Of a stretch of DNA of 41,734 nucleotides, positions 1 through 5,959 are shown piece after piece (within the stretch, counting starts at the first letter, position 1; every line of letters starts with the position of its first letter). Position numbers and translations under genes: made by a program. This DNA is from Sulfurimonas sp. (GTDB lineage: Bacteria; Campylobacterota; Campylobacteria; Campylobacterales; Sulfurimonadaceae), in assembly GCA_021648465.1 (NCBI GenBank), contig JAKISR010000016.1, positions 1-41,734 of the forward strand, in the 5' to 3' direction. The notes below the pieces were generated by a model. The model was not told the origin of the DNA. It did not search any database and saw nothing but the letters and a program-made list of their open reading frames with translations.

Positions 1-36
1 TACTTTGAACTCTTCGCTATACCCTTTTCTTGCCAT
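1..36 (-). mobile_element. IS3-family transposase OrfA, N-terminal fragment (cut by window edge)
   Basis: The first twelve codons read MARKGYSEEFKV on the minus strand, which is the typical opening of IS3-family OrfA (a helix-turn-helix protein that starts R/K-R-Y-S-E-E-F-K). A GAGG Shine-Dalgarno core lies about 8 bases upstream of the ATG at 34-36. The rest of the gene lies beyond the left edge. The element end should fall somewhere in 37-85, but I cannot define the terminal inverted repeat without the other end. Identification rests on a short motif, so it is likely but not certain. Confidence 0.6.
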
Positions 37-85
37 TATATAATCCTCTATATAGTCATAATGTATAAACATTATTTTATCTAAA

Positions 86-289
86 TTATTTGATTATTAT
101 TTTGTCTAGTTTATAGGGGACATTCCAAACCATTTCATATGCTATACTATTGGTATATTCATAGTCTGATATATCTTCGATATAGAAATATCTGTACGAC
201 ATTCGTCTGGGTAAGTTTAACTGATATTTTTCTTCATATTCAGTGATTATCGTCTCGCAATCTATGTTGTTTTCATTATTATTTTTCAC
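86..289 (-). CDS. Small hypothetical protein, third gene of the amidoligase operon
   Basis: A 67-residue acidic protein that I do not recognise. It starts at a GTG (287-289), 26 bases after the amidoligase stop and in the same direction, so it is probably co-transcribed with the two upstream genes. It is rich in Asn, Glu and Tyr and shows no signal peptide, membrane segment or cysteine motif. Its end lies about 50 bases from the IS3-type transposase start, so the insertion sequence may have trimmed the original 3' end. A substrate or accessory role for the neighbouring ligase is conceivable but nothing in the sequence shows it. Confidence 0.45.
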   Translation of the reverse strand: MKNNNENNIDCETIITEYEEKYQLNLPRRMSYRYFYIEDISDYEYTNSIAYEMVWNVPYKLDKIIIK

Positions 290-315
290 TATTTTTATCT
301 CTTTTTAAATATGCA

Positions 316-1146
316 CTAGTTTATCAAACCAGCTTCATTCACTGCTTGTGAAAATTCTTCTTTAGTATCATGATCAAGAGACTTGATTAATTGCTTATGC
401 TCACTTATCAATCTTTGTCTATAGTTGGTATCATTATTTTCTAAAACAGCATTAAAATACTCAGCATATCTATCAAATTCATTTATAATCTTATCTGCTT
501 CTTTATGATAATCCACTCCACCAATAGCTTTTATCTCTATATGATTTACATCTATTTTCTCAAGATTCCAGATAGTCCCTTTTTTATTTTTAATCTCTCT
601 TGATTTTGCTTTTGTATTTTTAGATAGTATATCCATTACATTTTGACTATAACCACTACGAGGTAGCCAAGAAGAGAGTAGGTTCTTATCATGACACATA
701 AGCATATAAAGATAAAAATTAAAATTAACACCATCTTGTTTTATAGTAGAGATATGAAAGTGTAGTCCTGTATCTTCGTTAGTGTAGCCATACTCTTCAA
801 TAAGTGGCAAAATATTTTGAATATAATGCTTCACACCATTTTTAGTAGTAATTGGAATTGATATTTCTATACCATTATCATCTAACGACTGGTCAGGTTT
901 TATCTGCACACAATGATTTTTATCACTATTTGTTGGAAGTGAAACCAAATCTACTAAAATATCTACATCTATAAAATTTGCTATTTTATTTCTTATTTTA
1001 TCAACAGCATTTTCTAAATTATATTTAGCTGTATCTATATAAAATTCAAACTCACACCCAAACTGATATAAATCATTATCACTTATTTTTAAAGTCTCAA
1101 TATTATTCTTCACTGCTCTATATCGTTTTGTGGTGCTTTGTACCAT
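316..1146 (-). CDS. Amidoligase of the glutamine-synthetase fold (COOH-NH2 ligase, Amidoligase_2 type)
   Basis: This 276-residue protein carries the motif series of the GS-like amidoligases: G-x-E-x-E at 30-34, a basic/acidic stretch K-P-D-x-S at 83-87, the strand motif G-I-E-I-S-I-P at 92-98 with Glu94, the T-G-L-H-F-H signature at 126-131 (His129 and His131), and I-E-I-K-A-I-G-G at 203-210. In this family these residues bind ATP/Mg and activate a carboxylate for ligation to an amine. Family members are predicted to make peptide-like metabolites or to add amino acids to proteins. The start codon directly follows the stop of the GGCT-like gene (TAA-ATG), implying translational coupling. Pairing of GS-like amidoligases with GGCT/AIG2-like proteins is a reported genomic association. 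The substrate is unknown. Confidence 0.75.
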   Translation of the reverse strand: MVQSTTKRYRAVKNNIETLKISDNDLYQFGCEFEFYIDTAKYNLENAVDKIRNKIANFIDVDILVDLVSLPTNSDKNHCVQIKPDQSLDDNGIEISIPITTKNGVKHYIQNILPLIEEYGYTNEDTGLHFHISTIKQDGVNFNFYLYMLMCHDKNLLSSWLPRSGYSQNVMDILSKNTKAKSREIKNKKGTIWNLEKIDVNHIEIKAIGGVDYHKEADKIINEFDRYAEYFNAVLENNDTNYRQRLISEHKQLIKSLDHDTKEEFSQAVNEAGLIN

Positions 1147-1749
1147 TTAGTGTAAACCTTCTAAAAAACTATCAAGTTTATGTACCTTATAGTCTGTATT
1201 ATTTTCCCATATTTTTAATGCCTCTTGTTCTTTTGGTATCTCTTCATCTTCTCTTATATAAACAAATGCAAGATTTACACCTTTGTGAGTTTTTACCTTT
1301 ATCTTTTTTCTCTGATAATACGCAGGAGCCCCCTCAAACGCATCAATTTTATCTAACAACTCTTTTCTCTTAATCTCATAAAGCTCACCCATCACTTTAG
1401 TAATTGGTTCTTTTACAAGATATGGATAGTTTCCAAAACTATCCTCATACATTGCAAACTTACCAACAGTAGAGGCTTTACCTACTCTTTTTGCATATTT
1501 ATCAAGTAGTTTATGATTATCAAAACCTTTTTTCAGCGAACCATATACAAATAAAAACTCATTGAACGGTTCTATCTTTTTAAAGTAGCCTCGTTTTTCA
1601 ATAGAGATTAATCCTCTATCATGAAGTCTATGAAGATATTTTCGAATAGTATCTTTAGATATATCTTTTAGTTTAATATAGGAGAAAGGTACTACTTCAT
1701 CAATAGCTAGATTGTCTATTTGTCGCTCTATTTTATATATGATTGTCAT
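1147..1749 (-). CDS. Winged-helix / gamma-glutamylcyclotransferase-like (AIG2/GGCT) fusion
   Basis: A 200-residue protein with two parts. Residues 1-60 look like a winged helix-turn-helix of the type that opens AbiEi/DUF6088-like proteins (helices, then L-H-D-R-G-L-I-S-I and a K-R-G-Y wing). Residues 64-195 are a GGCT/AIG2-like barrel: the V-Y-G-S-L substrate loop at 68-72, the M-G-E-L-Y-E-I strand at 120-126, the F-E-G with candidate catalytic Glu139, and the Y-x-R-K-K-I-K-V strand at 145-152. GGCT enzymes cyclise gamma-glutamyl amines to release 5-oxoproline, so this enzyme could undo what the downstream ligase makes. A strong AGGAG ribosome site precedes the ATG. The promoter lies inside an inverted repeat, so the winged helix may be an autoregulator. 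The fusion is unusual for GGCT proteins, which normally lack a DNA-binding part. Confidence 0.78.
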   Translation of the reverse strand: MTIIYKIERQIDNLAIDEVVPFSYIKLKDISKDTIRKYLHRLHDRGLISIEKRGYFKKIEPFNEFLFVYGSLKKGFDNHKLLDKYAKRVGKASTVGKFAMYEDSFGNYPYLVKEPITKVMGELYEIKRKELLDKIDAFEGAPAYYQRKKIKVKTHKGVNLAFVYIREDEEIPKEQEALKIWENNTDYKVHKLDSFLEGLH

Positions 1750-1766
1750 AATATCTTCTCCTTTTT

Positions 1767-1812
1767 TATCGTGACTAAATTATAGCATAAATTCCATAAA
1801 TCTGTCACGATA
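1767..1812 (-). promoter_or_regulatory. Promoter and inverted-repeat operator of the wHTH-GGCT/amidoligase operon
   Basis: Two perfect 9-bp arms, TATCGTGAC at 1767-1775 and GTCACGATA at 1804-1812, are separated by 28 bases. Read on the minus strand, the right arm overlaps a -35 element GTGACA (1803-1808), an 18-base spacer follows, a perfect -10 TATAAT lies at 1779-1784, and the left arm covers the expected transcription start near 1772. The gene start follows at 1749. Half-sites over -35 and +1 are a classic repression layout. The likely binder is the winged helix of the first gene product, which is inference. Confidence 0.65.
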
Positions 1813-1816
1813 ATAT

Positions 1817-1903
1817 TTATAGTCCATAATCCACCATCTCCATATCATCATCAATATTTAGATACTTCATAGTAGTATCAATCTCTGTGTGATTTAAAAA
1901 TCT
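1817..1903. repeat. Direct repeat, copy 1 (integrase 3' end)
   Basis: The last 29 codons of the intact integrase, including stop, match 5510-5596 in the same orientation, differing mostly at third codon positions. The two copies bracket about 3.6 kb carrying the integrase body, the decayed stretch and the AbiE genes. Confidence 0.7.
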
Positions 1904-3028
1904 CTTTGCATGTACTATACCAAATTTTTTATAAACATTTGTTGCTGCCGTTCTTCTCATAGTATAAACCGTTACCCTATAAGCGCTGTCATATGTTCCT
2001 ACATTTTGATTAAAATGTTTGTCAAATATTGCCCTGAAATGTTCAGCATACCCCTGATATCTTGTATGTCTATTTTTCATTGCCCGCTTTTCATCTTCTG
2101 TAGTAGCTTTTTTATAAAGTTGCATTGGAAAAAAGATATAATTATCATGTACTAAGTTATGCTCAGTAATCCATCTCTTAAACATATCTAATAGTTCATC
2201 ACTAACTCTTGCATCATAAGGTTTACCCTGCTTCATTGCTCTAATATGTATAGTCTTGTTTTCAAAATTAATATGTTTAACTTGTATTGTCATAACGGCA
2301 GCAGGTCTTGCACCTGTATGATAACAAGCTTTTAAAAATAGCAATAGCCTAGGCTTCACTTGAAACTCATCCAAATTCCAAAGTTTTTCAAGTTCTACAT
2401 CTGATAAAACTCTACCCGCTTCATTTTTATCCGTCTTAATAATATCAGTAACCACAACAGGATTTTTATTAATATACCCCTCTTTTATTGCCCAGTTAAA
2501 TAAGGCTCTAAGATTACTAATAATCTTTTTTACTGTTCTTGGATTTAATGAATCTGCATCTGGTTTTGCTTTTTTCTGTGCACCCCTTAACGCTGGTGTC
2601 TTTTTTAACTCCTCACTAAGCTTTTTTAAATCATCTGTCTTAATCTTACTTATTTTCATTTTGCCTAATTTTGGCTTCACATGTCTATTAAATGTCGACT
2701 CTATCATTTTAGTGGTTTTTGCTGTTTTTGTAGGAAAGTAAATTTTAGCTATATCTTCAAGCTTTAAATTATTATTCATTATCTTTCTAGCTAAAAGAGA
2801 ATCATCTTTTTCTATCTCTATTCTATCCTTTGCTAGTTCAGTTCTTTTGTCATTTAGTATTTTTAATGCTTCTTCTTTAGAAGTTGCATTACATTTATAT
2901 TTTTTAACTTTATTATCAATATCTCTATATGCAATGTAAAAAGCAATAGTTCTTTTATCGTTATCACTATCCCTATAATATTCATAAATACCATTATATT
3001 TTTTTGCTCTTATCTTCCGCAAACCCAT
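1817..3028 (-). CDS. int: Tyrosine recombinase (phage/ICE-type integrase)
   Basis: A 403-residue integrase. Residues 1-70 form an arm-type DNA-binding-like N-terminus, 85-185 a core-binding SAM-like domain, and 205-400 the catalytic domain. Catalytic residues are visible: Arg241 in T-G-A-R-P, Lys266 in M-K-Q-G, Arg358 in Y-T-M-R-R-T, His380 in F-L-N-H, and the nucleophile Tyr389 in M-K-Y-L. The position usually held by His in the H-x-x-R motif is Tyr355, a tolerated variation. Length and layout fit integrases of genomic islands. It ends just beyond the promoter of the GGCT operon and is preceded by repeated TTACAACAA motifs. A related integrase tail lies at 5510-5653. It probably moved one or more of the accessory modules here. 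Confidence 0.9.
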   Translation of the reverse strand: MGLRKIRAKKYNGIYEYYRDSDNDKRTIAFYIAYRDIDNKVKKYKCNATSKEEALKILNDKRTELAKDRIEIEKDDSLLARKIMNNNLKLEDIAKIYFPTKTAKTTKMIESTFNRHVKPKLGKMKISKIKTDDLKKLSEELKKTPALRGAQKKAKPDADSLNPRTVKKIISNLRALFNWAIKEGYINKNPVVVTDIIKTDKNEAGRVLSDVELEKLWNLDEFQVKPRLLLFLKACYHTGARPAAVMTIQVKHINFENKTIHIRAMKQGKPYDARVSDELLDMFKRWITEHNLVHDNYIFFPMQLYKKATTEDEKRAMKNRHTRYQGYAEHFRAIFDKHFNQNVGTYDSAYRVTVYTMRRTAATNVYKKFGIVHAKRFLNHTEIDTTMKYLNIDDDMEMVDYGL

Positions 3029-3058
3029 TAAAAACCTTTAAAATTATCAAATATTTTA

Positions 3059-3092
3059 TTACAACAAAATTTTACAACAATTTGTTGTAAAA
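3059..3092. promoter_or_regulatory. Operator-like repeats upstream of the integrase
   Basis: TTACAACAA occurs at 3059-3067 and again at 3072-3080, 13 bases apart. Its inverse TTGTTGTAA is at 3082-3090. The second and third copies form a perfect palindrome with 11-bp arms (TTTTACAACAA, 3070-3080, and its complement, 3082-3092) around a single T. It lies 40-65 bases upstream of the int start. It could be an operator for an excisionase or repressor, or arm-type integrase sites. Confidence 0.55.
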
Positions 3093-3455
3093 CTGCATAA
3101 AACTGTAAAATATTGAAAATATCAAAATTATATAAATATTCTTAAAAGCCTGTATATAGGGATATTTGAGTAAGTTTAAGGAGGATTGAAAAAGTATAGG
3201 GATTAGTCTTTGGAGGACTTATTGGACTAGTCTCATCTTTTCTTCTTTAACCATCATTTTAGGGATTTAAGTTTTGAGAATTTAAAGTTTTACTACATTT
3301 TTTTGCTACAAATCGTTTTAAATATGCATATATTTGATAAATATTGCAAAATAGCAGATTTTATTTGATACTGTTTTTAACAATATACTCACTGCTATTT
3401 AGTTGAAAAATGGGACTTAATAGTAAATATGGGTGCATAAAACACCTTCTAAACT

Positions 3456-3593
3456 ATGTATATTGGGAGTAAACAAAGTTTATTTGTCAAGAGGAGAGTT
3501 AAAATAGGCAGTAAGAAATCTGCTAAAAAAGTAGTTTTTACAACCCAAAGCATAAAGAAACAGATTAGTTCTGTTAAAGTTTTCTTTGAATAA
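3456..3593 (+). CDS. Possible small basic protein (45 residues)
   Basis: An ATG-initiated frame of 45 codons, ending in TAA, encodes a Lys/Arg/Ser-rich peptide without cysteines or membrane segments. I do not recognise it, and no clear ribosome site precedes it. It is followed 17 bases later by a frame with a strong ribosome site, so both could lie on one short transcript ending at the hairpin 3776-3799. It may be a remnant of a larger gene or chance. Confidence 0.2.
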   Translation: MYIGSKQSLFVKRRVKIGSKKSAKKVVFTTQSIKKQISSVKVFFE

Positions 3594-3610
3594 TTTCAAA
3601 GGAGACTTAC

Positions 3611-3766
3611 ATGCTTAGGAAAGATGAAGTAAAAATGCTGCTACATCTGGCAAAATTAGTGACCAATTAAGACGTGCAAATGTATTTAGAAATTCAAAGA
3701 CTTTCCAAAGAAAATGAAAAGTTTAAAAAACTTCAAGAACTTATGAAAGAAATCACATCTATATGA
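3611..3766 (+). pseudogene. Small helical protein gene interrupted by an in-frame TAA
   Basis: A good Shine-Dalgarno (AAAGGAG, 3598-3604) sits 6 bases before ATG 3611. The frame reads 19 codons, stops at TAA 3668-3670, then continues in the same frame for 31 more codons to TGA 3764-3766. Both halves are charged and helix-prone, the second being a coiled-coil-like stretch ending L-Q-E-L-M-K-E-I. This looks like one roughly 51-codon gene broken by a single nonsense change. A frame shift in the A-run near 3630 would open another plausible frame, so the original reading is uncertain. No family assigned. Confidence 0.35.
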
Positions 3767-3775
3767 ATATTAAAA

Positions 3776-3799
3776 TGACTTAATAATATATTTAAGTCA
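3776..3799 (+). terminator. Hairpin between the small plus-strand frames and the AbiE toxin gene
   Basis: Perfect 8-bp arms TGACTTAA (3776-3783) and TTAAGTCA (3792-3799) flank an 8-base loop. AAAA precedes and CTTTA follows, so a weak intrinsic terminator in either direction is possible. It lies 10 bases after the interrupted small gene and about 50 bases from the end of the convergent toxin gene. Confidence 0.45.
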
Positions 3800-3852
3800 C
3801 TTTAAGATACTACTAGCCAAAAAAGAGACTGCAAACTTTAGAAGATTTAATC

Positions 3853-4728
3853 TTATTTTTCAAATATCATTTTATCTGTTAATAGTTTGAAATAATCCTT
3901 CGACCAAAAATCAAATCCTCTCTTATCTTTAATAAATGGACTAACCTCTTTAATCGCTCCATCGACATCAAGGAAGTCAATTCTTTTATACATCAGTTTT
4001 TTAAATAGTTTTTCATCAAGCTTTATCTCTTTTTCTAAATCGCCTCTTTCATACATTCTCTCTTGTAGATGTTTCAAGTTTAAGGAGGTATTTCTTTTTA
4101 CATACCATTCAAAATCATACCAGTCACGACCTTTAACTCTAGTTTTCCATTTTCTAAAAAGAACAGCATGCATTTTTCCTGCATAAAGATTTGGAAGCGT
4201 CATTGTGATAATATTAAATGTTTTTGGTAGTAGTAAAGTTTTTGCCTCAGTTTGAAACTTTAGTGGTGGGTTTACATCTACTTCAAACTTAATTTTCAGT
4301 TTTTTGCCGCTATGCACCCCATCTAAGATATTTCCTAAATCGTGCGCTTGAATTTTCAGTGTATGGATAGAAGTACCATTTTTCAAAAATGCAGAAGCTA
4401 TATCACTACCAAAATCTTTTTTGACCTTTTTTGCTATATCTATCTTGATCCCTAATGCTTCAAACTCATCTACTATAGAGCTAAAGTATTGCTCTATATC
4501 AAAGTCACTACTCTTTTGTAAAAGTGTAAAGTCTAAATCTTCTGAAAACCTTGGAAGACCGTACAGTATTCGTAAAGCAGTACCACCATAAAAAGCTGCT
4601 TTTTCAAAAAAACCACCATGATACAAGCCTAAAAGAGCAATCTCTTGAAATACTTCTTTTAAAGTATTAATAAGGTCAGCTTCATTGCTTATCTCATAGT
4701 TTGACAACATCTGTTGGATTATATTCAT
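3853..4728 (-). CDS. abiEii: AbiEii-type nucleotidyltransferase toxin (type IV toxin-antitoxin system)
   Basis: A 291-residue protein with the nucleotidyltransferase signature of the AbiEii family (PF08843 type): G-G-T-A-L-R at 48-53 followed by the R-F-S-E-D-L-D metal-binding motif at 60-66, and a basic mid-region with R-K-W-K-T-R-V-K-G-R-D-W-Y-D-F. AbiEii toxins transfer nucleotides and cause reversible growth arrest, and were first known from abortive phage infection. Length is normal. The start overlaps the stop of the antitoxin gene by ATGA (4725-4728), the usual coupled layout with the antitoxin first. It appears intact. The target has not been shown for this subgroup and is left open. 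Confidence 0.88.
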   Translation of the reverse strand: MNIIQQMLSNYEISNEADLINTLKEVFQEIALLGLYHGGFFEKAAFYGGTALRILYGLPRFSEDLDFTLLQKSSDFDIEQYFSSIVDEFEALGIKIDIAKKVKKDFGSDIASAFLKNGTSIHTLKIQAHDLGNILDGVHSGKKLKIKFEVDVNPPLKFQTEAKTLLLPKTFNIITMTLPNLYAGKMHAVLFRKWKTRVKGRDWYDFEWYVKRNTSLNLKHLQERMYERGDLEKEIKLDEKLFKKLMYKRIDFLDVDGAIKEVSPFIKDKRGFDFWSKDYFKLLTDKMIFEK

Positions 4729-5372
4729 GCTATATCCTCTAGCATTTCTATTAAAAACTTTATTTTTTTTGATTTGCTTATTTCAAAATATTGTATAAAT
4801 ATATTCATATCACAATCTGCAAGCTCATCTACATCTATTCTTAAATCATCTACTAGAAAATTAATCATAGATTTTTTTGATGTAATTTGTATGTCTTTTG
4901 TATAGTAAACTTTATCACACAGTGCTTTGGCTTTTGTAGCTATTAAAAAGTTACCATTTTTTGTTGACTTAATTGTCAATCCTATAGAAAACAACTCTTT
5001 TTTTACATGCATAAAACTAAAGGTGCCATTCTCAGTTTTAAATGATTTAGATCTTTTTGTTGTTGCAGAAGTTACATCAAATACACTCTCTGGAATCAAG
5101 CCATGATAAGACAGTGCATAATCAAATGATATGTACGATGGGCTTAGCATGGTATTAGCAATAATTTCTTTTGAGATAGAGCTTTGAGAAAAAGGTGATA
5201 TATGTAGGTACAAGCCCCTTTTCAGAGTCTTTATGTACCCTTTTCTCTTTAGCTTATTTATCTTATCATTTATTCCAGTATATCCATTATTGAAGATTAT
5301 GGAAGATAGTGTAGCATGATCAATGATATGAGTTTTGTATTGTTGTAAACTTTTTTCTATAGCTATATCCAT
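4725..5372 (-). CDS. abiEi: AbiEi-type antitoxin (winged-helix transcriptional regulator)
   Basis: A 215-residue protein matching the type IV antitoxin layout: an N-terminal winged helix (about 1-65, with the wing motif L-K-R-G-L-Y-L), a middle segment with the S-P-S-Y-I-S-F-D-Y-A-L-S-Y-H-G-L-I-P-E signature at roughly 75-95, and a C-terminal domain (100-210) that in the family is needed for toxin neutralisation. AbiEi proteins also bind inverted repeats in their own promoter. A -10 TATAAT at 5421-5426 on the minus strand is the likely promoter. It overlaps the toxin gene by four bases. The N-terminal domain resembles the one fused to the GGCT-like protein at 1147-1749. Confidence 0.87.
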   Translation of the reverse strand: MDIAIEKSLQQYKTHIIDHATLSSIIFNNGYTGINDKINKLKRKGYIKTLKRGLYLHISPFSQSSISKEIIANTMLSPSYISFDYALSYHGLIPESVFDVTSATTKRSKSFKTENGTFSFMHVKKELFSIGLTIKSTKNGNFLIATKAKALCDKVYYTKDIQITSKKSMINFLVDDLRIDVDELADCDMNIFIQYFEISKSKKIKFLIEMLEDIA

Positions 5373-5420
5373 ATTATCCCTTCAGTTATAAAAAATGCTA
5401 AAGAAGCAACTTTCTATACA

Positions 5421-5426
5421 ATTATA
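5421..5426 (-). promoter_or_regulatory. -10 element of the AbiE operon
   Basis: TATAAT on the minus strand, about 50 bases upstream of the antitoxin start, in a T-rich context. No convincing -35 box at normal spacing is visible. Confidence 0.45.
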
Positions 5427-5461
5427 GTATTTTCAATCAAATATACTGCTTAAAGATAAAC

Positions 5462-5480
5462 AATTGCTAATATGGCAATT
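5462..5480. repeat. Small inverted repeat upstream of AbiE
   Basis: AATTGC (5462-5467) and GCAATT (5475-5480) around 7 bases. It lies about 35 bases upstream of the -10 element, a possible regulator site, though six-base arms in AT-rich DNA can arise by chance. Confidence 0.25.
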
Positions 5481-5509
5481 AACTATGTAAATGCAGAGAC
5501 TATTTACTA

Positions 5510-5596
5510 CTAAAGCCCATAATTTACCATTTCCATATCATCATCAATATTGAGATACTTCATAGTTGTATCTACCTCAGTATGATTTAAAAACTT
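5510..5596. repeat. Direct repeat, copy 2 (integrase 3' end remnant)
   Basis: Same orientation as copy 1 at 1817-1903. The match stops abruptly upstream of the F-L-N-H motif, marking a deletion or recombination point. Confidence 0.7.
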
Positions 5597-5653
5597 CATA
5601 CTCTTCTTATCATATTGGTATTTCATGGCATAATCAAAAAAACTCAACTGCAT
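5510..5653 (-). pseudogene. C-terminal remnant of a second tyrosine integrase
   Basis: A 47-codon minus-strand frame ends with F-L-N-H-T-E-V-D-T-T-M-K-Y-L-N-I-D-D-D-M-, nearly identical to the C-terminus of the integrase at 1817-3028. It contains the box-II His and the catalytic Tyr but nothing of the rest of the catalytic domain. Nucleotides 5510-5596 pair with 1817-1903 with many silent differences, so this is an old homologue, not a recent copy. The first 18 codons do not match the intact integrase and probably result from the deletion junction. It indicates that a second related element once sat here. Confidence 0.8.
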
Positions 5654-5751
5654 ATATATCCCTCAAACTTGGCTTCTTAGTATATTTATTTTAGCTAATT
5701 GTTAGTTTGAAGGAGGTTAAGCAGATTTCAGAGATTGTTCAAAGGGCTCGA

Positions 5752-5955
5752 TTAAATAACCTCAACAATAACATCAGCTATTTTTATTGTCTCACCGCTA
5801 CGAATTTTTGCTCTTTTTCTAAGTTCGACCTCTTCGTTACGAATAACATAACCTTCAGAGATGAGCATCTTTGCTTGTCCGCCAGAATCTACTAAATCAA
5901 GTGTTTTTAAAAGTTTAAATAACTCTATATAATCGTCTTTAAGTTTGTACTTCAT
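5752..5955 (-). CDS. S4-domain RNA-binding protein (YbcJ/YaaA-like)
   Basis: A 67-residue protein that is a single S4 domain: D-x-V-x-S-G-G-Q-A-K-M-L-I-S-E-G-x-V at about 21-38, then N-x-E-V-E-L-R-K-R-A-K-I-R-S-G-E-T-I at 40-57. Small stand-alone S4 proteins of this size bind structured RNA and are thought to associate with ribosomes. The stop of the upstream gene at 5960 lies 4 bases before this start, so the two are probably co-transcribed. It appears to be the first ordinary chromosomal gene after the accessory region. Confidence 0.82.
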   Translation of the reverse strand: MKYKLKDDYIELFKLLKTLDLVDSGGQAKMLISEGYVIRNEEVELRKRAKIRSGETIKIADVIVEVI

Positions 5956-5959
5956 CTAT

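Larger units (their letters stand above)
3029..3852. other. 824-base stretch without an intact recognised gene (decayed island DNA)
   Basis: Between the integrase and the AbiE toxin gene there is no long reading frame. I see the operator-like repeats next to int, two small plus-strand frames (one interrupted), and an 8-bp hairpin near the right end, each listed separately. The stretch 3100-3450 shows AT-rich sequence with a short GACTAGTC palindrome near 3220 and nothing I can assign. It most likely is eroded cargo or the regulatory end of the integrative element. Confidence 0.5.
5373..5751. other. 379-base stretch between AbiE and the S4 gene
   Basis: It holds the AbiE promoter, a small inverted repeat, and the integrase-tail remnant at 5510-5653. 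The last hundred bases contain an imperfect inverted repeat (CCTCAAACT near 5660 against AGTTTGAAGG near 5706). It is the probable junction between accessory DNA and the chromosome, because the next genes rightwards look like ordinary chromosome. I found no tRNA here. Confidence 0.5.

Noticed and set aside
1128..1373. Plus-strand open frame opposite the GGCT/amidoligase genes
   Set aside because: It lies entirely over two minus-strand genes with strong family motifs, has no ribosome site and codes a low-complexity Leu/Tyr/Phe-rich sequence.
3093..3455. CRISPR-like or other short repeats in the gene-free stretch
   Set aside because: No regularly spaced repeats; only AT-rich sequence and one short GACTAGTC palindrome.
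1817..5596. Reading the integrase-tail direct repeats as attL/attR of one element
   Set aside because: The copies differ at many third codon positions, which suits old homologous genes better than a duplication made by one integration event.
5654..5751. Possible tRNA or att site at the junction with the S4 gene
   Set aside because: I looked for a cloverleaf or T-arm (GGTTCRA) and found none; the imperfect inverted repeat here is too weak to name as an attachment site.
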